Positions 33,395-41,709 of a stretch of DNA of 64,000 nucleotides are shown here, piece after piece. Numbering within the stretch: the stretch's first letter is position 1; each line of letters opens with the position of its first letter. Under the pieces are notes generated by a model, which was not told the DNA's origin, did not search any database, and saw nothing but the letters and a program-made list of their open reading frames with translations. The stretch lies in the NCBI GenBank assembly GCA_963816775.1, contig CAWFLX010000030.1, positions 1-64,000 on the forward strand, in the 5' to 3' direction. This DNA comes from JAFAXD01 sp963816775 (GTDB taxonomy: Bacteria > Pseudomonadota > Alphaproteobacteria > Rhizobiales > Xanthobacteraceae). Position numbers and translations under genes: made by a program.

Positions 33395-34159
33395 ATGGGA
33401 AGATTGAGCGAGCGCACGGCCATCGTCACCGGAGGCGCGCGTGGGATCGGTCGGCACTATGCGGACGCGCTGGCCGCGGAAGGCGCGCAAGTCATGATCG
33501 GCGATATTCTCGACGGGGCGCCGGCCGCCAAGGAAATCACGGCGCGACATGGTCAGGGTGCCGCCGCGGCCAGGCAATTCGATGTGAGCGATGAAGCGTC
33601 CGTAAAAGCCTTCGTCGGTGAAACGATCGAACGTTTCGGCAAGATCGATATCCTGATCAACAACGCGGCCGTGTTCGCCAACCTGCCGCCGCAGCGGGTC
33701 ACCGACATCGACGTTGCGAGCTGGGATCAGGTCATGGCGGTCAACATTCGCGGACCGTTCCTGATGGTGAAGCACGTGGCTCCCCACATGATCGCCAAGC
33801 ACTATGGCAAGATCATCAACGTAGGGTCAGGCACCGCCCATAAAGGTCTGGCCAACTTCTCCCACTATGTGACGTCGAAAGGCGCGATGACCAGCTTCTC
33901 GCGCGCGCTCTCGCGCGAGCTTGGTGAGCATGGCATCTGCGTGAACACGCTCGCGCCTGGTTTCACCATCAGTGACGGTGTGCTCGCGAACGTCGAGTTT
34001 CACGAGAAATGGCGCCAGCCGATCGTGCAAAGCCGCGCGATCAAGCGCGAGCAGCTGCCCGAGGATCTACGTGGCGCGATCGTGTTCTTGTCGTCGGCGG
34101 AAAGCGATTTCGTGACCGGGCAGACGCTCTCGGTGTGCGGCGGCTCGATCAACACCTGA
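33395..34159 (+). CDS. Short-chain dehydrogenase/reductase
   Basis: The 254-residue product contains the cofactor motif TGGARGIG (about residues 12-19), NNAAVF in place of NNAG, catalytic SGTAHKG region and HYVTSKGAMTSFSRALSREL (YxxxK), then PGFTISDGVL and the C-terminal GQTLSVCGGSINT. It is a typical NAD(P)-dependent SDR. AGGGAGGACC lies upstream of the ATG. It is probably cotranscribed with the cupin gene at 34321. The substrate is unknown, perhaps a dihydrodiol or alcohol in the gentisate route. Confidence 0.9.
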   Translation: MGRLSERTAIVTGGARGIGRHYADALAAEGAQVMIGDILDGAPAAKEITARHGQGAAAARQFDVSDEASVKAFVGETIERFGKIDILINNAAVFANLPPQRVTDIDVASWDQVMAVNIRGPFLMVKHVAPHMIAKHYGKIINVGSGTAHKGLANFSHYVTSKGAMTSFSRALSRELGEHGICVNTLAPGFTISDGVLANVEFHEKWRQPIVQSRAIKREQLPEDLRGAIVFLSSAESDFVTGQTLSVCGGSINT

Positions 34160-34320
34160 CAGGTTTCAGGAAGGCGGACCTCAGGGGCAGGAAACCGGCC
34201 ATGCCGAGCCTCGCGACCCGCAATTTCTGCATGGCCGCTTCCTGACCCCTGGCTTCTGGTCGCTGCGCCCGGTTTGGACTATATTCCGCGCAACTTGCGC
34301 ATCCCCAAAGGAGGAACGTC

Positions 34321-35400
34321 ATGTCGGTCGCGGTTGCAAAGCATGCCAAAGGCCCGGGCGCGGACGCCAAGCACAACCTGAAGGCGGTGCGCGAGGCTTA
34401 TTACGACAAGATTTCCAAGCACGACATGGCGCCGCTCTGGGAGGTGCTCAAGAACGTCGTAACCTCGGAGCCCAAGACCAAGTGCGTCCCGCAAATCTGG
34501 AAGTTCGCCGACGTCAAGCGCCTGATGCTGGAAGCGGGCGACGTGATCACGACGGAGGAAGCGGAACGCCGCGTGTTGGTGCTGGAGAACCCGGCGCTGC
34601 ACGGCCAGACCCGCATTACCAATTCGCTGTTCGCGGGCATCCAGCTGATCCTGCCTGGGGAGGTCGCGCCGGCGCATCGCCACGTCGCCTCCGCGATCCG
34701 GTTCGTGCTCGACGGGGAGGGAGCCTACACGGCGGTCGAGGGCGAAAAAGCCAACATGTCACCGGGCGACTTCATCCTTACCCCGAACTGGGCGCCGCAC
34801 GATCACGGCAATCTCTCGGGCAAACCGATGCTGTGGCTCGACGTGCTCGACATGCCGACGGTCAATCACTTCGAGACCTCGTTCTCCGAGCATTTCGATG
34901 AGCAGATGCAAAATACCTCGCGCGGGGAGGGCGACTCGCTCGAGCGTTACGGCTCCGGCGTCCTGCCGGATGGCGCCCCGGTCGAGCTCAAACGCAGCCC
35001 GGTGATCAATTACACCTACGCACGCACGCGCCCGATCCTGGAGCGGCTGAAGAAGTCCGGCGACATCGACAAGCGCCACGGTGCGCGCGTGCGCTATGCC
35101 AACCCGATCAACGGCGGCTGGGCGCTCCCCACCATGGGGGCGTACCTGGCACTGTTTCCGGCCGGTTTTAAAGGTGAACCCTATCGCTCCACCGACGGCA
35201 TGATCTTCGTGTGCGCGGAGGGCAAAGGCTCGACCAAGATCGGCGACAAGGTGTTCGAGTGGGGGCCGAACGACGTGTTCGTCGCGCCGCCCTGGACGCG
35301 CTACAGCCACAACGCCAGCAAGGAATTGGTGTTGTTCTCGATCTCCGACCGCCCGATGCAGGAAGCGCTCGGGATCTGGCGCGAGGACACGGCGCACTAG
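34321..35400 (+). CDS. Gentisate 1,2-dioxygenase-like bicupin
   Basis: The 359-residue product has two cupin domains. The first carries the metal site PGEVAPAHRHVASAIRFVLD and NWAPHDHGNLSG, and the second GDKVFEWGPNDVFVAPPWTR and YSHNAS. PAHRHxxxAIRFVLxGxGAYT is the signature of gentisate and 1-hydroxy-2-naphthoate dioxygenases, which open gentisate between C1 and C2 using Fe(II). The product, maleylpyruvate, could be processed by the FAH-family enzyme at 30986 after isomerisation; no glutathione-dependent isomerase gene is adjacent. AAAGGAGGAACGTC is an excellent ribosome site. Confidence 0.88.
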   Translation: MSVAVAKHAKGPGADAKHNLKAVREAYYDKISKHDMAPLWEVLKNVVTSEPKTKCVPQIWKFADVKRLMLEAGDVITTEEAERRVLVLENPALHGQTRITNSLFAGIQLILPGEVAPAHRHVASAIRFVLDGEGAYTAVEGEKANMSPGDFILTPNWAPHDHGNLSGKPMLWLDVLDMPTVNHFETSFSEHFDEQMQNTSRGEGDSLERYGSGVLPDGAPVELKRSPVINYTYARTRPILERLKKSGDIDKRHGARVRYANPINGGWALPTMGAYLALFPAGFKGEPYRSTDGMIFVCAEGKGSTKIGDKVFEWGPNDVFVAPPWTRYSHNASKELVLFSISDRPMQEALGIWREDTAH

Positions 35401-35438
35401 CGATTTACCGCGCTTCCGCGGGCTGTTCTCTTCCGTTG

Positions 35439-35468
35439 CCGCCCGTCGACCGCAAGGTCGGCGGGCGG
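35439..35468. terminator. GC-rich hairpin after the cupin gene
   Basis: CCGCCCGTCGACC and GGTCGGCGGGCGG pair with one mismatch around a GCAA tetraloop, 38 bases after the stop. The T-run is weak (TTGCTCTTT), so termination efficiency is uncertain. Confidence 0.5.
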
Positions 35469-35587
35469 TTGCTCTTTAGCGACGGCATCGAGCAAGCGCG
35501 CGGCATCTATGAAATCGGGAGCATCGAAGAGACCTTGAACTCGCGCTATACTGGCGAGTGAAAAAACAAATCGAGGGAGGATATGCC

Positions 35588-37045
35588 ATGCGACTAGTCG
35601 GGTCAGGAATTGCTCTATCGGGTGCGGCCTGCGCGGCCTTGCTGTGCGCGGCGCCGGCTCTTGCGCAGCAGCAAAAGGTCGGAGCGGCGCCCGAGGCCAT
35701 GAACATGCGGCTGGTGGGGAGCAATGACCTGCAGGGGCGCAGTGCCTATCAGCCGACGATCGCGCATCAGGGCGATCGCTACATCGCGTATATCGGCCAT
35801 CACGGCGGGACCCCGGACGTTCCCAAGCCGACCAATACGCTGACGGGCCAGCCCGAATTCAACGGCACTTCGATCGTCGATGTGACCGACCCGGCGCGTC
35901 CCAAGTATCTCAAGCATATCCCGGGTCTTGAAGGGACCTACGAGGACGGCGGCGCCCAGATGGTGCGCATCTGCCCCGGACGCATGCTGCCCAAGGGGGA
36001 TCCCAACAAATTTTACATGCTGCGCGTTTTCGGTGGGCAGGGCCATGAGATCTGGGATGTGACCGATCCGGCCAATCCGGCCTTGCTGACGCGCCTGATG
36101 GGCCTCAAGGACACCCACAAAAACTGGTGGGAATGCGACACCGGCATTGCGTTCCTGGTTTCGGGCGCGGAGGGTTGGCGCGTACGCCGGATGACCCAGG
36201 TCTATGACCTCAGCGACCCGACAAAACCGGTCAAGATCCGCGACTTCGGCTTGCCGGGGCAGGAACCGGGCGCGACCGGCACGGTTCCGACCGAGCTGCA
36301 CGGTGGCATCTCGACCGGGCCACAGGGCAATCGGGTCTATTTCGGCTACGGCACCAACAAGGGCGGCGTCCTGCAGATCGTCGACCGCGAAAAATTGCTG
36401 AATGGTCCGAAGGAGCCGACGCCGGACAATCTTCGCTATCCGGAGGTCGGGCGTCTCGAGATGACGCCGCTGAACGGGGCGCACACCGTGTTTCCGATGT
36501 TGCGCATGGCGGTGCCGGAGTTCGCAAACGACAAGGCAGGATCGACGCGCGATTTCGTCATGATCGTGGACGAAAGCCTGGTCAACGAGTGCCAGCAGGC
36601 CGAGACGCGTCAGATGGTCTGGTTTGCCGACATCACCGTCGAAGCCAAGCCGATGGTCGTGTCGAACTACACGGTCCCGGAAAAGAGCGGTGCCTTCTGC
36701 CAGCGCGGCGGCCGTTTCGGCTCGCATTCAAGCAACGAAAGCATGGCACCGGTGTTCTACAAGAAGGTCGCGTTCGTGACCTGGTTCAACGCCGGGGTTC
36801 GCGCGATCGATCTGCGTGATCCCTATCAGCCGAAGGAAATCGGCTACTTCATTCCGGCGATCACGGAAGCGACCGATAAGCGCTGCGTCAAGGTTGACGG
36901 TCAGGATCGCTGCAAGGTGGCCATTCAGAGCAACAACGTGGAGACCGACGACCGCGGCTATGTCTACGTGGTCGACCGCGCCAACACGGGCCTCACGATC
37001 CTCGAGCTGACGCCGGAGGGCAAGAAAGCGGCCGGGGTGGAGTAG
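35588..37045 (+). CDS. Secreted LVIVD-repeat beta-propeller protein
   Basis: The 485-residue product has a signal peptide (MRLVGSGIALSGAACAALLC to ALAQQ). The mature part contains repeated Asp-Pro blocks typical of LVIVD propellers: TSIVDVTDPARPKYLKHIPG, EIWDVTDPANPALLTRLMGL, QVYDLSDPTKPVKIRDFGLP and RAIDLRDPYQPKEIGYFIPA. It is expected in the periplasm or outside the cell; family functions are mostly unknown, with proposed adhesion or binding roles. GGGAGGATATGCC precedes ATG 35588. It lies downstream of the cupin gene but after a hairpin, so it may be separate. Confidence 0.85.
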   Translation: MRLVGSGIALSGAACAALLCAAPALAQQQKVGAAPEAMNMRLVGSNDLQGRSAYQPTIAHQGDRYIAYIGHHGGTPDVPKPTNTLTGQPEFNGTSIVDVTDPARPKYLKHIPGLEGTYEDGGAQMVRICPGRMLPKGDPNKFYMLRVFGGQGHEIWDVTDPANPALLTRLMGLKDTHKNWWECDTGIAFLVSGAEGWRVRRMTQVYDLSDPTKPVKIRDFGLPGQEPGATGTVPTELHGGISTGPQGNRVYFGYGTNKGGVLQIVDREKLLNGPKEPTPDNLRYPEVGRLEMTPLNGAHTVFPMLRMAVPEFANDKAGSTRDFVMIVDESLVNECQQAETRQMVWFADITVEAKPMVVSNYTVPEKSGAFCQRGGRFGSHSSNESMAPVFYKKVAFVTWFNAGVRAIDLRDPYQPKEIGYFIPAITEATDKRCVKVDGQDRCKVAIQSNNVETDDRGYVYVVDRANTGLTILELTPEGKKAAGVE

Positions 37046-37049
37046 TCAC

Positions 37050-37143
37050 TGTAGGATGGGTTGACCCCGCACTTGATGCGGGGGAAACCCATCGATTCCC
37101 GCGATGGGTTTCGGCCGCTAGGCCGGCTTCAACCCATCCTACA
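37050..37143. repeat. GTAGGATGGGTTGA-family palindrome, copy 1
   Basis: Outer arms TGTAGGATGGGTTGA (37050-37064) and TCAACCCATCCTACA (37129-37143) are perfectly complementary. An inner hairpin GAAACCCATCG/CGATGGGTTTC (37084-37094, 37102-37112) gives a branched fold. It lies between two convergent genes, 5 and 3 bases from their stops, where it could act as a bidirectional terminator. Confidence 0.85.
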
Positions 37144-37145
37144 AA

Positions 37146-38558
37146 TCACTCGCGACGGCGGGAGATTACGTACGACTCGTCCCAGAACCACAATCCGCCA
37201 TGCTTGCGCAGGACCTCGGTGGTCGCGTCGATATAGCGGCTGTCGTTGGCAACTTGCGCCAGACGTTCGTCCTCGACCTGCGACACATAAACCGCGGCGT
37301 TCCAGGCCGCCCACACGGTCGACGTCCCGATCGAGCCCTCAACCTCCGACGGCAGCGTGTGCATGTCGTAGCGGAACAGCGCGCGGTTGTCGGCATAGAC
37401 GTTGAAGTTGAGCTCGCGGCCCGCCGGGCCAAGTTCCTGCTTAACGGCTTTGAGAATCTGATGGCGGTCATGCAGAAACGGGTTGTCGCCAGGCCACACC
37501 TTTTGAATGATTTCATGTCCCGGGTCATTGCCGTGCGACTGGATCGCAATCATACGTCCGCCCGGCCCAAGCGCGCGGGCCAACGGCGCGATCACCCGCT
37601 TGGTCTTGAACTCGAGCGAGGAACGCGCGCGATAGGGCTGTGACGCGATCACCAGATCATAGCCCGCCATGGTGCCGCCGGGACGCGGCAGCAGCGGGTC
37701 GAGCAGGAACTTGTGGTCGTCGCGATAGATCACCAGAACAACCGGGCGCTCGTAGACCGGGTTGCCGGTCTTCGGATTGACACCGGCCTTCCAGGCATCG
37801 CCGAGGAACGGTTCCAGATCGGCAATCTGCGAGTCGAAGCGATACGCCGAATTGCCGACCAGCCGGAGCTCGTGCCAGATCATGCTGGACGCGGCGCTCA
37901 ACGATTTGACGGCAAGCCAGGGCGCGTCCGCGTAATTGAGATTGGTCAGCACGACGACCGTAGCCGGATGTTCGTAGAACCGGTCGGCCATCTTCTGCAG
38001 GGTCAAACGCACGTCTTCGAGACTGATCTCCTTGCCGACAATGTAGAAAGGGTTGTGCGGAAAGCGATCGTGCATCGCCCGCATGACGCGCGTGAGCACC
38101 GAACCGTCGCCGACGCCGGCATCGAACAGCCGTAGCGCGGGCGGGCGCGGGTGAATGTTGGCCAACTCCTGCGACACCCGATCGGCCACCACCTGCTTTT
38201 CACTGCAGGTGTTCACGAACAGCAGGTATTTCTGACGATTGTCGAAAAAACGGAAGCTACGTTGCCCGTCTCCCTCGGGCGCGCGCACGATTGCAGGCTG
38301 AATTGCCAACTTTTCCGGCATCGGATGAGCCTCTTTGATCGATGGGATGATGATTTGACGTTCCGACGTCGGGATGTCGCGATGAGCGTTCATGAACGAA
38401 CGGATACGGTCAAGGGTCTCGGTCGTGATGCGGCCGCCGTTGCGCAACCGGCTGGTGAGCTTGCCGTCGTTGACCGCACGGCGGCCGAACGTGGACTCCG
38501 CCAATCCGGTGCGCCGGCAATAATCCGCGATTTCCTGCAGCAGTTCTTGCGCGTTCAT
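37146..38558 (-). CDS. HTH protein fused to a methyltransferase-like domain
   Basis: The 470-residue product opens with a DNA-binding-type segment (ELLQEIADYCRRTGLAESTF then GRRAVNDGKLTSRLRNGGRI, about residues 4-45). After a linker, residues 120-400 look like a class I methyltransferase: LRLFDAGVGDGSVLTRVMRA (SAM loop), MAGYDLVIASQPYRARSSLE and ALGPGGRMIAIQSHGNDPGH. The HTH pattern is common in Rhizobiales hypotheticals. The substrate could be DNA, protein or a small molecule; nothing in the sequence decides. The gene is transcribed from a region with an inverted repeat at 38674-38716 that could be its own operator. I know no characterised homologue. Confidence 0.65.
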   Translation of the reverse strand: MNAQELLQEIADYCRRTGLAESTFGRRAVNDGKLTSRLRNGGRITTETLDRIRSFMNAHRDIPTSERQIIIPSIKEAHPMPEKLAIQPAIVRAPEGDGQRSFRFFDNRQKYLLFVNTCSEKQVVADRVSQELANIHPRPPALRLFDAGVGDGSVLTRVMRAMHDRFPHNPFYIVGKEISLEDVRLTLQKMADRFYEHPATVVVLTNLNYADAPWLAVKSLSAASSMIWHELRLVGNSAYRFDSQIADLEPFLGDAWKAGVNPKTGNPVYERPVVLVIYRDDHKFLLDPLLPRPGGTMAGYDLVIASQPYRARSSLEFKTKRVIAPLARALGPGGRMIAIQSHGNDPGHEIIQKVWPGDNPFLHDRHQILKAVKQELGPAGRELNFNVYADNRALFRYDMHTLPSEVEGSIGTSTVWAAWNAAVYVSQVEDERLAQVANDSRYIDATTEVLRKHGGLWFWDESYVISRRRE

Positions 38559-38673
38559 AGGCGCTCCCTGGCGTGAAATGGTGGATGCCGCGGTTTCCTC
38601 GACGCGCCCACTCTGATCGTTGTTCTGCGGGCGATGGCGAACATAAAACCTTTGGGCGTGTTTTCGTCAACTA

Positions 38674-38716
38674 GATTTTTGCCCACGCTGAGGGTGGGAT
38701 TTATTATGGGCAAAAT
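38674..38716. promoter_or_regulatory. Inverted repeat in divergent promoter region
   Basis: ATTTTTGCCCA (38675-38685) and TGGGCAAAAT (38707-38716) form arms with one extra T, separated by 21 bases that contain a nested GCCCAC/GTGGG pairing. The site lies between the HTH-methyltransferase gene (leftward) and the isomerase gene (rightward), a natural place for an operator. Confidence 0.45.
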
Positions 38717-38823
38717 CTTCGGATTCGTGGAAGTTGGCCCACACTCGTTGGCGAGCTTTCACCGGATATCATCCCCGCTCGATCCGCGTTACACGGTCGA
38801 GAGGCCAGGTGCAGGAGTAGGTG

Positions 38824-39606
38824 ATGCCCCGGTTAGCCGCCAATTTGGCATTCTTGTTCAGCGATCGGCCGTTCCTCGAGCGTTTCGGCGCGGCGGCAGC
38901 GGCCGGGTTCGCAGCCGTCGAATTGCAGGCGCACTATGACCATCCGCCGTCCGCCGTGCGGGCGGAGCTCGACCGCCACCGGCTGACCATTCTCGGGATC
39001 AACACCAGCGGCGGTCGCGACGGCGAACTCGGCCTCGCCGCGGTTCCCGGGCGCGAGCAGGACTTTGCGACGCTGTTTCGGCAAGCGCTTGACTACGCGG
39101 TCGCGATCCGCGCGGTGTCAATCCACTGCCTCGCCGGCACCGTTCCGCCCGAACGGCGGCCTGCCGCGGAAAAGGTTTTCGCCGACAACCTTGCACGGGC
39201 TGCCGATCTCGCCGCCGCGCACGATATCAAGTTGCTGATCGAGCCGATCAATCCGCGCGACCGCCCCGATTATTTTCTGACGCGCGCCGAACATGCCGCC
39301 GACCTGATAGGCCGGATCGCCCGCCCCAACGTCAAGATCCAGTTCGACTTCTATCACGCGCAGATCGTCGGCGGTGATTTGATCAGGCGATTTGAGCGGC
39401 ACTTGCCGTTTGTGGGTCACGTACAAGTCGCAGCCGTTCCGTCGCGCGCCGAACCCGACGAGGGCGAGGTCAACTATCCGGCGGTTTTGGCGGAACTCGA
39501 CAAGCTCGGATACGCGGGCTGGGTCGGCTGCGAGTACAAGCCGCGCGGCCGGACGGAGGACGGCCTCGCCTGGGCAAAGCCGTTCGGCGTATCACCGCGG
39601 GCGTAA
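38824..39606 (+). CDS. hyi: Hydroxypyruvate isomerase-family protein
   Basis: The 260-residue TIM-barrel product begins MPRLAANLAFLFSDRPFLER and contains FAAVELQAHYDHP, LGINTSGGRDGELGLAAVPG, LLIEPINPRDRPDYFL, NVKIQFDFYHAQIVGGDL and GYAGWVGCEYKPRGRTEDGL: the metal-binding Glu/Asp/His set of Hyi in the AP-endonuclease-2 superfamily. Hyi interconverts hydroxypyruvate and tartronate semialdehyde in glyoxylate metabolism. No glyoxylate carboligase or reductase gene is adjacent, although a hydroxyacid dehydrogenase lies at 8473. Position 38821 offers a GTG one codon upstream, but the family starts at this Met. Confidence 0.9.
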   Translation: MPRLAANLAFLFSDRPFLERFGAAAAAGFAAVELQAHYDHPPSAVRAELDRHRLTILGINTSGGRDGELGLAAVPGREQDFATLFRQALDYAVAIRAVSIHCLAGTVPPERRPAAEKVFADNLARAADLAAAHDIKLLIEPINPRDRPDYFLTRAEHAADLIGRIARPNVKIQFDFYHAQIVGGDLIRRFERHLPFVGHVQVAAVPSRAEPDEGEVNYPAVLAELDKLGYAGWVGCEYKPRGRTEDGLAWAKPFGVSPRA

Positions 39607-39623
39607 GTGGAAATTCGAGTCGA

Positions 39624-40526
39624 TCAGACGCGCAGCAGGACGCGTCGGTCGATCTCGCCGATCTTGTCGCCCCCAGTACGAAATCCGCGTGTGATCATCT
39701 CGCAGCGCCACGCATTCGCTGAACCGTCGATGCGATAGAGATTGTATCCGGCCGGCTCCCAGCGGCCGCCGGTCGCGGCGGACGCGGACGGCACGCCGAT
39801 CGCCGGAATGCGGCGGGCTGGTCCTTCCAGCCAGGTGACCGAACCGATGTGATCGTGTCCGTGCAAAACGATCTCGGCCCCGGCCTTGGCCAAAGCCTCG
39901 CGAAATGCCGAGGCGTCAAGCAGCCGCTCGCGGTGACGGCGCGGCTCGCTTTCGGGCGGATGATGGATCAACACCACGCGAAACAAACGCTCGTCGCCGA
40001 GCTGCGCCAGAAGCTCGGCCAGTCGGGCCGTTTGTCGTGTTCCCAGCCGACCCGTGGCCATGAGCGGGGGCGAAGCAATCGCGGTCGAGACGCCGATCAG
40101 GGCAACGCCGGCGCGCCGTCGCACGAACGGCATTCGCGGCTCCGCGTCCCCGTCTCCGCACATGTAGTCGCCCCAGGAGGATGCGGCCTGACCGATCATC
40201 GAACGCACGTAGGCATCGTGATTGCCCGGGATCACAGTCACGTTGTGACCCGACCCCAGCGCCGCGAGCCAGGCGCGCGCCGCGGCAAACTCGTCCGGCA
40301 GCGCGATGTTAACGAGGTCACCGGTGACCGCGGTGTGGTCGGGTGTCTGCGTGGCGAGATCCGCGACGATCTCGTCGAGCGGGACACGCTGATGAATGTC
40401 CCGGCGCTTGCGCTGCCAGTTGAGGAAGCCGAGCAGGCGCTTGGACGCGAGTTCGGAGAACCGCGGCGTCGGAAGCGGGGCGAGGTGCGGGTCGGAGAGA
40501 TGTGCCAGCGTGAACATGCGCGTCAA
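39624..40526 (-). CDS. Metallophosphoesterase
   Basis: The 300-residue product shows all calcineurin-like metal motifs in order: LAHLSDPHL (about residues 7-15), VTGDLVN, IPGNHDAY, VLIHHPP and LHGHDHIG. The size fits CpdA-like cyclic-nucleotide phosphodiesterases, but the family also covers other substrates. No signal peptide, so cytoplasmic. It is convergent with the hyi gene and 52 bases downstream of mbfA on the same strand. The substrate cannot be fixed from sequence. Confidence 0.9.
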   Translation of the reverse strand: MTRMFTLAHLSDPHLAPLPTPRFSELASKRLLGFLNWQRKRRDIHQRVPLDEIVADLATQTPDHTAVTGDLVNIALPDEFAAARAWLAALGSGHNVTVIPGNHDAYVRSMIGQAASSWGDYMCGDGDAEPRMPFVRRRAGVALIGVSTAIASPPLMATGRLGTRQTARLAELLAQLGDERLFRVVLIHHPPESEPRRHRERLLDASAFREALAKAGAEIVLHGHDHIGSVTWLEGPARRIPAIGVPSASAATGGRWEPAGYNLYRIDGSANAWRCEMITRGFRTGGDKIGEIDRRVLLRV

Positions 40527-40578
40527 ACATTGTCCGGAAGAATGGAGGCCGGTTTTCGACGGAGAGACAGCAACAGCC

Positions 40579-41535
40579 CTACGAACTGCCGATCAGGATG
40601 CCCGCCAGAAAGACGAGAACGCCGCCCACGACGACCTGGAACGCGGCCCCGAGGAACGGCGTGTCCATATAGCGATAGCGAATATAGGAAATGGCGGCGA
40701 GCTCCACCGCCACCACCGCGATCGCGACGACGGTCGCCGTAATGAAATGTGGAATCAAGTAGGGGAGGGTGTGACCGAGCCCCCCGAGCGCGGTCATGGT
40801 CCCGCAAATCGCCCCGCGCAGCCAAGGCGTGCCGCGCCCCGTCAGCGAACCGTCGTCAGACAGCGCCTCGGCGAAGCCCATGGATATTCCGGCGCCGACC
40901 GAAGCTGCCATTCCAACCAGGAATGTGCTCCAGGTGTTGTGGGTCGCAAATGCCGCCGCAAACAACGGCGCGAGCGTCGAGACGGAACCGTCCATCAGGC
41001 CGGCGAGGCCCGGCTGCACGTATTGCAGCACGAAAATACGGCGCGCGGTCTCGTCCTCCGCGGCGCGCGCGCTCTTGGTCAGGATCTCTTCTTGCAGGTG
41101 TTCCGCGTAGCTCTCGTGCTTATCCTCGGCTTCGGCGAGCCGCACCAGCAGCTCGCGAATCGAGGTGTCGCGCGTCGTTTCGGCGGCCTTGCGGTAGAAA
41201 CGGGCGGCCTCGAATTCCATTTCGGCGGCGTATTTGCGCACCTCGGCAAGCCCGAGGGGCCGCACCAGCCAGAGCGGCGTCTTGCTGATGAAGCCTTTGA
41301 CGTCCTGGCGTCGGATCAGCGGCAGATATTCACCGAACTTTTCGCGATAGAGGTCATAGAGCATGCTGCGGTGGCGGACTTCCTCTTGCGCCATTTCACC
41401 AAACATCTTGGCCGAGGAGGGAAACTGCTCGCGTAGCCCCTCGGCGAAATCGCTATAGATGCGGCTGTCCTCTTCTTCGTTCGTAATGGCCAGCGCCAGG
41501 ATTTGTCGCTCGGTTAGATCTGCAAAACGCTTCAC
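40579..41535 (-). CDS. mbfA: Membrane-bound ferritin / iron exporter MbfA
   Basis: The 318-residue product combines an N-terminal ferritin-like domain (EEEDSRIYSDFAEGL, MAQEEVRHRSMLYDL, EFEAARFYRKAAE and AEAEDKHESYAEHL, the four metal-ligand helices) with a C-terminal VIT1/CCC1 membrane domain (GLAGLMDGSVSTLAPLFAAA and several spans). In Bradyrhizobium and Agrobacterium MbfA exports iron under acid or iron stress and is repressed through the regulator Irr. It starts at GTG 41535 with GAGGCGAAT upstream. A candidate Irr box lies 153 bases upstream, beyond a palindromic repeat (41553-41654). Confidence 0.92.
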   Translation of the reverse strand: MKRFADLTERQILALAITNEEEDSRIYSDFAEGLREQFPSSAKMFGEMAQEEVRHRSMLYDLYREKFGEYLPLIRRQDVKGFISKTPLWLVRPLGLAEVRKYAAEMEFEAARFYRKAAETTRDTSIRELLVRLAEAEDKHESYAEHLQEEILTKSARAAEDETARRIFVLQYVQPGLAGLMDGSVSTLAPLFAAAFATHNTWSTFLVGMAASVGAGISMGFAEALSDDGSLTGRGTPWLRGAICGTMTALGGLGHTLPYLIPHFITATVVAIAVVAVELAAISYIRYRYMDTPFLGAAFQVVVGGVLVFLAGILIGSS

Positions 41536-41552
41536 ATTCGCCTCGCGCGCTT

Positions 41553-41654
41553 GGCTAGAGCGGTATGATTTGTCTTCGAGTCATCATCCCGCTCTAGCCT
41601 TTTGTTTGGGCATGATCGTTTCCGAAAACCGGTGTCCACTTTTCGGGATCATGC
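41553..41654. repeat. Bipartite palindromic repeat, family I copy B
   Basis: GGCTAGAGCGG...CCGCTCTAGCC (41553-41599, 11-bp perfect arms) is followed by GCATGATC...GATCATGC (41610-41654). This is the inverted copy of the element at 19983-20085. It sits between mbfA and a candidate Irr-binding site. Confidence 0.85.
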
Positions 41655-41687
41655 TTTAGACCGCCTGTTATAAAGACGGACTTATAC

Positions 41688-41704
41688 CTTGGAAAGGTTC
41701 TAAA
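41688..41704. promoter_or_regulatory. Candidate Irr box (iron control element)
   Basis: CTTGGAA-AGG-TTCTAAA matches the published alphaproteobacterial Irr-box pattern TTTAGAA-N3-TTCTAAA at 12 of 14 positions, with a perfect right half. It overlaps the ribosome-site region of the NUDIX gene (ATG 41710) and faces mbfA, a known Irr target in Bradyrhizobium. The match is by eye and unscored. Confidence 0.5.
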
Positions 41705-41709
41705 CTAAT

